Source: an uncultured Oscillochloris sp. (GTDB lineage Bacteria; Chloroflexota; Chloroflexia; Chloroflexales; Chloroflexaceae). From it: 50,039 nt of DNA. Positions within the stretch are counted from its first letter, which is position 1. Each line of letters begins with the position of its first letter. The position numbers and the translations under genes are program-made. Positions 35,580 to 42,280 of the stretch are shown here, one piece after another. The stretch spans positions 1 to 50,039 of the forward strand of contig CAIXLU010000220.1 of assembly GCA_903920315.1 (NCBI GenBank), read 5' to 3'. The notes under the pieces were generated by a model. That model had not been told where the DNA came from and did no database searches. It saw only the letters and a list, made by a program, of their open reading frames with translations.

Positions 35580-37558
35580 TAAGCACCTCCCTCCCGAACC
35601 AGAGTCTCGACCCATGGCACCCAGACCTCGCGCACCGCCGCTTTGAACAGTTCATCGAGCCGACCATCGGGAACCTCGACCCGGATCATGCCAGCATCGC
35701 GCCAGTTGCGTGCGGGGGTCGGCGCGAGATCAGGGAGCAGCACGCGGTTGCACTCCACCGCACGTACTGCAGCGGGCAGATCGGCGGTCGTATCAAGCTT
35801 GGCCAGGCGGGCCTGGGCCGAGACGATGCCGCCGGTCAGCGGGCCAGCAACCTGGCTGTAGAGACATGCAAGCCCAGATACCGCGATCCGCACCTGGCCC
35901 TGGCCTTTGCGGGTGCCGCCGCCGATGGCGCTATAGCCGGCGTTAAACTCCTGGATCGTGAGGGCGAGCAGGGCGAGGTGCCAGAGCGCAAAGTTGCTGA
36001 GGCGCAGCCGACATTCGAGTGGTACGGCGGCGGGCACCAACTCCTCAATGAATGGCCCCTCGCCGACCCCGCCGGTCAGGCGGTCGATGGCCACATGGCT
36101 GCGGCGCTGAGGATCTACGCGTGCAGGCTGCGCGTTAGCCACATAGCTGCGGGGCTGAGGATCTACTGGTTCAGGTTTAGGCTCCGCGTCGCTGAGGGTC
36201 AGCAGACCGGCGTGAACCGTGGTTCCAAAGAGCTGGCTGGCCGCCGAGAGCAACGTGTAGATCTGTCCTGGGGCGATCTGTTCAGGTGTATACTGGTGCT
36301 GCTCCGCCCACAGTTGGTGGCCCTGCGGATCAGCGGTGTAGCCCTCACGGCGCAGCACCTGGATCTCTTCTAAAACATTCTGGTATTCATCGCACTCACG
36401 CAGCGGCGCGAGAGCGGCATAGCGATCAGCAAGCCCTTTCTGTCGTAGCGCCTCAGTGTATCGCTGCTGGGCGCTCTGATCGGTCGGTCGAGCCTGGAGG
36501 TACTGCTCATACAAGGGGATCGCCGCTGTCCAGTCTTCAAGGTTATAGGCGCGATCAGCAGCGCGGAGCAATTGATCTGGTGTGGATGCAGAACGAGATC
36601 GACCGTTAGGTGGCGGCGGCGGCGGCGGGGGAGGCAGTCTACACAGATCATTGAATGATTGGCCGCAATACCTCATCGCAAGATCATTCAGGGTGCGAAT
36701 GATCTTGTAGTAGTCATTGCGTAACGTTTCGGTGCTGCCATAGAACGCCTGTTCACGCTTGTTATCCCTCATGCGCTCCTCAAGCGTATCGAGATCTGGC
36801 AAGAGGGTCGGCTGTTGCACCTGAAGACCATCTCGTAAAGCTTTCAAGCCACGCATCGTATCCATTTCGCTGACCTCTGGTACACCAGGAAACGGTGGCG
36901 TCACTGGCGGCGGCGGCGTAGGAGCAGACGGCGAGTAGACTTGCGTCCATGAGACGCCTAACAGTTTATCATCCCAGATTGGTTCGAGTTCGGCAATATC
37001 AAGCGCCGCTCCAGCCGCACCAGCATCATCCTTACGGATGATCACCACGCCGACGACACAACCGTTCTCATCGACGACTGGGCCACCGCTATTGCCCTTC
37101 TCTAGTCGCTCGGTTCCTCCCAGCGTAGTGAGAGTCCATGTTTGCATCTCTTGATCGTCGTTGTCGAAGCGGCTTGACCCGGTGGATAGTCGGGCGGCGA
37201 CCTTGTGAGACTGGATTGGGTTATCATCATCGAAGCTGAAGCATCCGAACACATCCACCTTGGCACCGTCAACCGCACGCCCCGCTCGTAGCGGCTGTAG
37301 CTGATCCTGACCGGTAAGGTCAGTAAAGAGCAATACAGCTAGATCGCGACCATCACGTTCGCCAATACATTGTGCGGCTGGCGGCTGTTTGCGCACGCGC
37401 ACGCCTGGTAGTTTGGTGCCATCAGCAGCGGAGATGACATGCGCAGCGGTCACCACGAGTACACGACCAGCCTCACGCCACAAGACAAAGCCCGTGCCAA
37501 CGAGCTTGCCACCACTAGTACGGATGGGGACAACTGGTGCCGCTCGCGAGGTCGTCAT
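35579..37558 (-). CDS. Trypsin-like protease - TPR - RAMP fusion protein
   Basis: A 659-residue single frame. Residues 1-205 are a trypsin/HtrA-like protease with complete triad H40 (VVTAAHVIS), D72 (GRDLAVLLF) and S157 (KGNSGGPVV). After a Pro linker, about 230-308 is a helical segment (LPDLDTLEERMRDN, FYGSTETLRNDY, QSFNDLC) like effector-associated domains. A poly-Pro stretch and a TPR motif (AYNLEDWTAAIPLYEQYLQA, about 325-385) follow. Residues about 440-659 match the C-terminal half of Csm3-like RAMPs: ASQLFGTTVHAGLLTLSDAE, VAIDRLTGGVGEGPFIEE and IGGGTRKGQGQVRI. The N-terminal RAMP half, with its glycine loop and catalytic Asp, is missing. It is the first intact gene of the type III operon and follows the Trypco1-like gene by one base. 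It has no signal peptide, so it acts in the cytosol. Protease control by target-RNA binding is inference. Confidence 0.85.
   Translation of the reverse strand: MTTSRAAPVVPIRTSGGKLVGTGFVLWREAGRVLVVTAAHVISAADGTKLPGVRVRKQPPAAQCIGERDGRDLAVLLFTDLTGQDQLQPLRAGRAVDGAKVDVFGCFSFDDDNPIQSHKVAARLSTGSSRFDNDDQEMQTWTLTTLGGTERLEKGNSGGPVVDENGCVVGVVIIRKDDAGAAGAALDIAELEPIWDDKLLGVSWTQVYSPSAPTPPPPVTPPFPGVPEVSEMDTMRGLKALRDGLQVQQPTLLPDLDTLEERMRDNKREQAFYGSTETLRNDYYKIIRTLNDLAMRYCGQSFNDLCRLPPPPPPPPPNGRSRSASTPDQLLRAADRAYNLEDWTAAIPLYEQYLQARPTDQSAQQRYTEALRQKGLADRYAALAPLRECDEYQNVLEEIQVLRREGYTADPQGHQLWAEQHQYTPEQIAPGQIYTLLSAASQLFGTTVHAGLLTLSDAEPKPEPVDPQPRSYVANAQPARVDPQRRSHVAIDRLTGGVGEGPFIEELVPAAVPLECRLRLSNFALWHLALLALTIQEFNAGYSAIGGGTRKGQGQVRIAVSGLACLYSQVAGPLTGGIVSAQARLAKLDTTADLPAAVRAVECNRVLLPDLAPTPARNWRDAGMIRVEVPDGRLDELFKAAVREVWVPWVETLVREGGA
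36090..36166. repeat. 48-bp-period tandem duplication in the RAMP thumb
   Basis: Two near-identical 29-base copies (36090-36118 and 36138-36166) encode VDPQPRSYVA and VDPQRRSHVA on the minus strand. The second lies in the segment leading into the RAMP thumb motif AIDRLTGG. In frame, so protein length changes by 16 residues per unit. Confidence 0.8.
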
Positions 37559-37559
37559 C

Positions 37560-37883
37560 TCACGCCTTCGGCTTCAGAGTTAGCTTCACCACCATATTCG
37601 CACCGGCGGTGCCACGGGCGATAAAGACATTCCCCTCGGTCTCAAAGCTCAGTCCAAGCTCGATCTCGGCCTGCTCAACCTGCATGTCGGCGCTCAGCTC
37701 GTGCCACGCCTCAAGCACCGGGCGGGCCGCATTGACCAGCAGCGGTTTCACGCGGTCGACCGTGTCGGAGAAGCGCTCGTCAATCCGGCGGGCGTCGGAG
37801 GCTGCGATCTGCTACTCCTGTCCGAGCTTGGCCTCGACTTCGATCATGGTGCCGTCATTAAGCTTGATCAGTTGGCTGGGCAT
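37560..37883 (-). pseudogene. Trypco1-like (trypsin-co-occurring) gene with in-frame amber codon
   Basis: From ATG 37883 (ribosome-binding GAGAGGAAC) the frame reads MPSQLIKLNDGTMIEVEAKL, then a TAG codon at 37812-37814, then continues unbroken with IAASDARRIDERFSDTVDRV, an Ala/Val helix, EQAEIELGLSFETEG, VFIARGTAGANMVVKLTLK. Length is 107 codons. The pattern (N-terminal strand, central helix, EVEFGL-like strand, C-terminal VTLT strand) matches Trypco1/CU044_2847, a small domain known beside trypsin-like proteases in bacterial conflict systems. The stop of this gene is one base before the protease-RAMP start. A CAG-to-TAG transition is the simplest cause. Readthrough or reinitiation at a later start (37751) would give a truncated product. 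Confidence 0.75.
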
Positions 37884-38027
37884 GGTTCACGTTCCTCTCA
37901 CATATCACGAAAATCGTCGTTCTTGCCGGGGGAATGTCAGGGGTGAAGGCCCAAGGGGGTAGGAGCCAATGCCAGATGCCGGAATGCAGAGATGCAAGCC
38001 TATCTGGTAGCGATCCTCGACAGAGGG
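37884..38027. promoter_or_regulatory. Probable leader of the type III operon
   Basis: Only 144 bases lie between the first gene of the operon and an IS element. The operon promoter must lie here or in the IS end. No CRISPR-like repeat and no clear consensus promoter is visible. Confidence 0.35.
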
Positions 38028-39104
38028 TAGGACTTACGCAGTTGCCCGCTTGTGCGCCATTCCGGCCTGCGGGAAGCCAGCCAAGACCGCGCTGGGGTTG
38101 GTCAAAAACTGTCGGATGGCAGGACGGATGATGTCCATCTTGGTGGTAAAGCGCGATGCGCCGGCTTCAAGCTCGTGCCAAATCAGGCGCAAGTAGCAGC
38201 GAAGGTCCCAGCCAATATGAGTGCGTTGCGCCCGCTCGCCGCGCGCCATGCAGCGTTCAATCCCACAAAATTGCGTGATATCGCGGTGATAGGTCTCAAT
38301 CGCCCATGCCTGGCGAGCGGTCGTCGCCCGCAGATCCATCGACATCAGCAGATCACTCGTCGCCCAGTACTCCGTGCCACCGTTTGGGGTGTCGATCCGG
38401 AACACCAGGATAAAGCCATAGCCTTTGAGATGGACGCGGCTCCCCGCATTGTGAATGTCACAATCAGCGAGTTGTCGATTCCCGGTTCCGTCCGGATTCA
38501 CCAGGCGGTTTGCCTTCAATGGGGTTTGCCAATGCCACCCGAGGCTTCGGACATATGTGAGGTTTGCCAATCCGCTATACCAACTATCAAAACACGTGTA
38601 GCGTGGGGTGAAACCGCGCTCCTTTGCGGTTTGGAGCATCGCACGAAAATGGTCATTCTTGGTCAGTCCATCAGTAGGCGCATCACACAGGCGATAATCG
38701 CATGGGACGGCGTGTGTGTCGTCACTCCAGACGAGGCTCACCAGGTTGATGCCGGACACGACTTTGCGGTGTGTGCCTGACCAGTGCCGATGCACCCGTG
38801 CGATCATGTGTGCATACGGTTTATCCAAGGTGCTATCGTCGATGATCAATAGCCCACGGGTGCGATCCACAAGCAATTCCGCTTCCTGCCATAGCGGCGT
38901 CGTGTCCGGTTCGAGCCGATACAACAGCCGATTCAGCGCATCGTGGGCCGCCGGCGCTGGCCCCTCCGGGTGGTCTCGTGCCCCCTCGGTACACGAGACC
39001 ACCCGGGGCGCAGCGAGCAGGAAGTTGATATAGTCGAGATCCGTCACCTTGGGTTCGTTCATCGCCTCATCTTACCGCAGGTGAGGCCAACTGCGTAAGT
39101 CCTA
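38028..39104. mobile_element. IS4/IS701-like insertion sequence
   Basis: A 1077-bp element with perfect 17-bp terminal inverted repeats (TAGGACTTACGCAGTTG at 38028-38044 and its complement at 39088-39104) containing one transposase gene. The immediate flanks (CAGAGGG on the left, ATTGGAA on the right) are not repeats of each other, so no target duplication is seen. It separates the type III operon leader from an integrase stub. Confidence 0.85.
38034..39062 (-). CDS. DDE transposase (IS4 superfamily, IS701-like)
   Basis: A 342-residue transposase. Asp residues lie in LLIIDDSTLDKP (first D) and YTCFDSWYSGLAN (second D). The Glu is in WAIETYHRDITQFCGIERCM, which has the YREK-like signature spacing of the IS4 group. 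Full length for the family and within good terminal repeats, so possibly active. It is transcribed in the same direction as the CRISPR operon, so read-through could add to its expression. Confidence 0.85.
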   Translation of the reverse strand: MNEPKVTDLDYINFLLAAPRVVSCTEGARDHPEGPAPAAHDALNRLLYRLEPDTTPLWQEAELLVDRTRGLLIIDDSTLDKPYAHMIARVHRHWSGTHRKVVSGINLVSLVWSDDTHAVPCDYRLCDAPTDGLTKNDHFRAMLQTAKERGFTPRYTCFDSWYSGLANLTYVRSLGWHWQTPLKANRLVNPDGTGNRQLADCDIHNAGSRVHLKGYGFILVFRIDTPNGGTEYWATSDLLMSMDLRATTARQAWAIETYHRDITQFCGIERCMARGERAQRTHIGWDLRCYLRLIWHELEAGASRFTTKMDIIRPAIRQFLTNPSAVLAGFPQAGMAHKRATA

Positions 39105-39106
39105 AT

Positions 39107-39337
39107 TGGAACACGCTCTGCACCGGCGCGGGCCTCCTCGACCCCGACGGCACACCGCGCTACACGATTCACCAACTTCGCCACACGGCGGCCACCGAGC
39201 TGCTGGAGGAGGGCCATAAGATCGAAGTGGTGCAGCGCCGCCTGGGACACAAGGACATTCGCACGACGATGGGCTACGCCGAGGTCAACGATGCGGCGCT
39301 GCGGGCCGCGCTGGAGGGTGGGCCGCACCACCGATGA
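39107..39337 (+). pseudogene. 3' fragment of a tyrosine recombinase/integrase gene
   Basis: Open from the IS end at 39104 with no start codon. Its 76 residues hold the C-terminal catalytic motifs: YTIHQLRHTAATELLEEG (HxLRH), VVQRRLGHKDIRTTMGYAEV (LGH and nucleophile Tyr). The upstream part is missing and is not found left of the IS, so the IS either truncated the gene or joined a later deletion. It is different in sequence from the TnpI at 24327. Confidence 0.85.
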
Positions 39338-39421
39338 CGACGCAGGCACGACAAGAAAACGGGGAACGCGCTCAGGCGAACCTCCTCCTGGAGTGGTTTG
39401 AGCCATAGGAGAACAACTCAG

Positions 39422-39673
39422 ATGAAGCTCGTTGATGTGACCGCTCTCATCGTTCTGGAGACGTATCGTGTGCGCGTGACGTTCTCTGACACGACCACGA
39501 AGGAGATAGATCGGGAGCCGTACCTGAGCGGCCCGATCTTCCTGCCCGTGCGCGAACCTGCCTTTTTTCGTCAGGCTCTCATCAGCGACGGGGCGATTTC
39601 GTGGCCAAACGGGGCCGACCTCGACACCCAGGTGCTTCGGTATGGCCTGACGCCCGCAGCGTGGGAGTCGTGA
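39422..39673 (+). CDS. DUF2442-like small protein
   Basis: An 83-residue protein with AGGAGAA eight bases before the ATG. The pattern YRVRVTFSDTTTKEIDREPYL, then FFRQALISDGAISWPNGADLD, is typical of DUF2442 (NMB0513-like fold), often the partner of DUF4160 in toxin-antitoxin-like pairs. No DUF4160 gene is present. The last 14 residues (VLRYGLTPAAWES) are repeated at the end of an unrelated gene at 43428-43832. Confidence 0.7.
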   Translation: MKLVDVTALIVLETYRVRVTFSDTTTKEIDREPYLSGPIFLPVREPAFFRQALISDGAISWPNGADLDTQVLRYGLTPAAWES

Positions 39674-39717
39674 TCGTGAGGTGAGGCTTTCCATCGCCGT
39701 CACCGCTGACACCAGGA

Positions 39718-39760
39718 AACAAGCGCAGCGAGCTGGACTGTCCAGCTCGCTGCGCTTGTT
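39718..39760. terminator. Strong bidirectional hairpin terminator
   Basis: A perfect 20-bp stem (39718-39737 with 39741-39760) and a 3-base loop. It is followed by a TTTTCTT run on the plus strand and preceded on the minus strand by a matching run. It sits between the convergent DUF2442 and nucleotidyltransferase genes. Confidence 0.8.
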
Positions 39761-39787
39761 TTCTTGCCCAGGCCGGTACGGTGACTC

Positions 39788-40627
39788 CTACACGCCCGCA
39801 TCGGCGTATACGTCCGCAAAGACATCGGCAAGGTTCAGGATGGTTGCCCACTGGCGCAGGTACCGCAGGTCGAGCTGGCCAGCTTGTGTTTGCAGGACGC
39901 CGATAACATCTGTGCGCTGATGGTTCGAGACCCTATTCCCCAGCACATACCAGTGCAGTTTGAGCAGGATAATATCCTCTGCGGTGGGGAGACAATACGG
40001 ACGAGGCGCATCCGGCGCAATCGGGAGATAGGCAACCCGCGCAAAGACCGATTTCGTAAATAGTGTGAGCGGCGGGACAAACACGTCAATCTTTACCGCT
40101 CCATGCATGGGAATAAGATTAAATGAGCTATGATTACTGATCGCACTACGTATGGACTCGGCATCAAGATAGTAATACGGCGTAAGCCGCTGCACAAACA
40201 GCGATACATCACGTCGAGTCATCTGCACCGCAATATCCACATCCATCGTTGCGCGGGGAATGCCATACGTGATGCTGGCGACCGACCCTCCGATATAGTA
40301 GGCGAGATCACGTTCTTCGAGGACATCAATGACCGGGGTAATGGCATCATAGAGCGTTCCTTGCATTGATTTCTCTCCCGTAGGCAGTGGCCAGGAACGC
40401 ACCTGCGCCGCGATGGCGCTTCCATAGAGCCGCCCTAGCAGGATGAACTGCGCTTCCTGAGCATCAATCTCTGGGCGCTGCCGACGAATGACCCACAACG
40501 CTTGCGCGAGCGCCCGCCGACTCAGATCGCAGGCGGCGGCGAGGCGTTCTGCGGGTGACATCGCCCGAATATTGTCTACGTAGCGTTGGTGCGCCGCCTG
40601 ACTAGTATCGTGGGTAAAACTCTTCAT
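39788..40627 (-). CDS. Nucleotidyltransferase-domain protein with N-terminal extension
   Basis: A 279-residue protein. Residues about 85-279 form a nucleotidyltransferase fold of the AbiEii/DUF6036-like kind: YYIGGSVASITYGIPRATMD (G-S motif) and DVDIAVQM (metal Asp pair), then VKIDVFVPPL and CLPTAEDIILLKLHWY. The first 85 residues (AAHQRYVDNIRAMSPAERLA to EAQFILLGRLYGSAIAA) resemble short proteins that usually stand alone upstream of such genes, so this may be a natural fusion. Such proteins act as AbiE-type toxins or as antitoxin-like partners. No partner gene is adjacent. Confidence 0.75.
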   Translation of the reverse strand: MKSFTHDTSQAAHQRYVDNIRAMSPAERLAAACDLSRRALAQALWVIRRQRPEIDAQEAQFILLGRLYGSAIAAQVRSWPLPTGEKSMQGTLYDAITPVIDVLEERDLAYYIGGSVASITYGIPRATMDVDIAVQMTRRDVSLFVQRLTPYYYLDAESIRSAISNHSSFNLIPMHGAVKIDVFVPPLTLFTKSVFARVAYLPIAPDAPRPYCLPTAEDIILLKLHWYVLGNRVSNHQRTDVIGVLQTQAGQLDLRYLRQWATILNLADVFADVYADAGV

Positions 40628-40849
40628 GACTTCCTCAGTGACACTCCGCAGGGGCTAAAGCCCCACGGCTTCTCGTGAGCCATCCGTTCGTGATTTTCGA
40701 TGGGCGTACATGGTGCGTGCGCCCGCATCACGCGCATGCAATCTCAATCTTCGGTTCGTCGGATGTGCGAGTCACCCTTCAGGGCGGGAAGCCCAGCAGC
40801 TTTAGCGCTGGGAGGAACGCCCTATGCTTTAGCCCGCTTTAGCGCACAT

Positions 40850-40878
40850 TTGCGCAGACGTTTGATACGTGGTATACT
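40850..40878 (+). promoter_or_regulatory. tnpB promoter candidate (leaderless start)
   Basis: TTGCGC at 40850-40855 and TATACT at 40873-40878 are separated by 17 bases. The GTG start of tnpB follows the -10 box by only six bases, so the transcript would start at or next to the start codon. Confidence 0.55.
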
Positions 40879-40884
40879 CACATA

Positions 40885-41973
40885 GTGAAACTTACCGCAC
40901 AACTGAAACTCCTTCCGACGCCGGAGCAAGCCGATGCACTCAGACGCACACTGGAAGCGGCAAACGCGGCGTGTGACTACATCAGCCGCATTGCCTGGGA
41001 CACGCATACCTTTGGTAAGTTCGACTTGCAGAAGATCTGCTATGACGTGGTACGCGAGACCTTCGGGCTGGCTGCGCAGATGACGATCCGTGTGCTGGGA
41101 AAAGTAGGGGACGCCTACAAACTCGATCAGCGGGTGTGTCGGACATTCCGACCGCATGGGGCCATCTCCTACGACAACCGTATCCTGTCGTATGCACTGC
41201 CGGATTCCTCTGTCTCGATCTGGACGCTGGATGGGCGACAAGCCATCCCCTTCGTGTGTGGTGAGCGGCAGCGGCAGTTGCTTGCCACCCAGCATGGAGA
41301 AACCGACCTCGCCTCCATCCGTGGCGAGTGGTTTCTGTTCGCGGTGTGTGAGGTCGAGGAGCCGACGCCTACGGATGTTGAAGGCGTGCTGGGCATTGAC
41401 ATGGGCGTGACGAACATCGCCGTCGATAGCGACGGGAAAATCCACTCGGGCAAGGCGATCACGAACGTGCGCTATCGGCATCGGAGCCTGCGAAAGAAAC
41501 TCCAACGTAAGCGCACCCACGGCGCACGCCGCCGCTTGAAGAAGCTGGCGGGACAGGAATACCGCTTTGCAACCTGGGTGAACCATAACCTCTCGAAACG
41601 GATTGTTGCGAAGGCCAAACGCACAAAGCGAGCAATTGCCGTCGAAGATTTGACGCACATTCGCACGCGGGTGAGGGCTAAACGGTCGCAGTGCGCAACA
41701 CTCCATAGCTGGGCCTTCGCCCAACTGCAGGCCTTTATCGCCTATAAGGCGGCACTGGCGGGCGTTCGCGTCCATGCGGTTGATCCTCGAAATACCTCTC
41801 CCTGTCCGAACTGCGGGTGTATCGCCAAGGCGAACCGCAAGACCCAGGCTTCCTTTGTGTGCACACGCTGCGGACTCGCTGGTCATGCAGATGTGATCGC
41901 TGCCGGGAATATTTCCGGCAGGGCACCCGTAAGTGTGCCGCACTACCCGGATGCCGACTCGTCGGTAGACTAG
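40885..41973 (+). CDS. tnpB: TnpB RNA-guided nuclease (IS605 OrfB)
   Basis: A 362-residue TnpB starting at GTG. RuvC residues are intact: D172 (LGIDMGVTNIA), E254 (AIAVEDLTHI), D336 (GHADVIAAGNIS). A Cys4 zinc finger (CPNCGC and CTRCGL) lies between the last two. The N-terminal wedge-like start KLTAQLKLLPTPEQADALRR and an Arg/Lys-rich bridge (YRHRSLRKKLQRKRTHGARR) are normal. TnpB cuts DNA guided by an omega RNA made from the element right end. It is expected to be active. It is slightly short but within family range. Confidence 0.9.
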   Translation: MKLTAQLKLLPTPEQADALRRTLEAANAACDYISRIAWDTHTFGKFDLQKICYDVVRETFGLAAQMTIRVLGKVGDAYKLDQRVCRTFRPHGAISYDNRILSYALPDSSVSIWTLDGRQAIPFVCGERQRQLLATQHGETDLASIRGEWFLFAVCEVEEPTPTDVEGVLGIDMGVTNIAVDSDGKIHSGKAITNVRYRHRSLRKKLQRKRTHGARRRLKKLAGQEYRFATWVNHNLSKRIVAKAKRTKRAIAVEDLTHIRTRVRAKRSQCATLHSWAFAQLQAFIAYKAALAGVRVHAVDPRNTSPCPNCGCIAKANRKTQASFVCTRCGLAGHADVIAAGNISGRAPVSVPHYPDADSSVD

Positions 41974-41980
41974 GGTAAAG

Positions 41981-42001
41981 CCCAAGAGCTTTAGCCTTGG
42001 G
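41981..42001 (+). ncRNA. Right-end hairpin of the TnpB element (omega RNA 3' part)
   Basis: CCCAAG-AGCTTTAGC-CTTGGG forms a 6-bp stem with a 9-base loop just after the tnpB stop. The second IS605-type element at the window's right edge has the same loop with a covarying stem pair, which supports a conserved RNA structure. The full omega RNA probably begins inside the tnpB 3' end. Confidence 0.65.
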
Positions 42002-42151
42002 TTACTTACTGTGTTGCTCCTTCTGCTGGGCCTCCAACTCGCGCACAACGAGCCGATCAAGTGCGGCGAGCATAGACTCACCCGTAAGCGCAGCCAGTAA
42101 ACGTAGCTTCTGGTAGGTGGACATCCAGACTTTGATCGTTCGGTATTCCAT
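42002..42151 (-). CDS. Small ribbon-helix-helix-like protein
   Basis: A 49-residue protein, MEYRTIKVWMSTYQKLRLLA then LTGESMLAALDRLVVRELE. The basic strand followed by two helices fits ribbon-helix-helix DNA-binding proteins (antitoxin or IS-associated regulators). Start at 42151 is chosen because upstream residues look non-coding. A 10-bp inverted repeat spans the start codon. It is convergent with and immediately after the TnpB element. It could be part of a TnpB-linked regulator or an orphan antitoxin. Confidence 0.6.
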   Translation of the reverse strand: MEYRTIKVWMSTYQKLRLLAALTGESMLAALDRLVVRELEAQQKEQHSK

Positions 42152-42179
42152 AGGAGTAATTTTACAACAATTACTCCTA
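42151..42179. promoter_or_regulatory. Operator-like inverted repeat at the RHH gene start
   Basis: TAGGAGTAAT at 42151-42160 pairs with ATTACTCCTA at 42170-42179 over 9 bases. It covers the translation start and ribosome-binding region, fitting autoregulation by the ribbon-helix-helix product. Confidence 0.55.
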
Positions 42180-42197
42180 GAACGCAAGTGCATAACA

Positions 42198-42245
42198 CAG
42201 AACATCGCACGCAATGAAGGGACTATCATTGCGTGCGATGTTCTG
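42198..42245. repeat. Perfect 20-bp inverted repeat
   Basis: CAGAACATCGCACGCAATGA at 42198-42217 is the exact complement of 42226-42245, with an 8-base spacer. No T-run follows, so it is not a classic terminator. It may be a small mobile-element end or a binding site. Confidence 0.75.
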
Positions 42246-42280
42246 GCTAAAGCCAGCGAGAAACCCGCCGCACCGCTCGG

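Larger units (their letters stand above)
40647..42003 (+). mobile_element. IS200/IS605-family element with TnpB only (edges approximate)
   Basis: One tnpB gene with hairpin-forming sequence on both sides. The left side has a GGGGCTAAAGCCCC palindrome near 40651, and the right side has a CCCAAG...CTTGGG hairpin at 41981-42001. No TnpA (Y1 transposase) is present, so mobility would need one in trans. Outer edges are estimated from the hairpins, since IS605 elements have no inverted repeats or duplications. Confidence 0.6.

Noticed and set aside
35579-37558. CHAT/caspase-like protease as in Craspase
   Set aside because: The protease has the His-Asp-Ser order and GNSGGP of trypsin-like enzymes; no Cys-His caspase dyad is present.
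2143-37814. Alternative genetic code (TGA or TAG as sense)
   Set aside because: TGA ends many intact genes in this window, including the ATGA overlaps inside the CRISPR operon, and TAG ends tnpB, csx10 and the kinase at 4453. Only three frames are interrupted.
40885-41973. Cas12-type CRISPR effector
   Set aside because: Length (362 residues), zinc finger and RuvC layout are those of TnpB, and IS605-type end hairpins are present.
40822-42210. Long minus-strand frame over tnpB
   Set aside because: Antisense shadow of tnpB; the real gene has complete RuvC and zinc-finger motifs.
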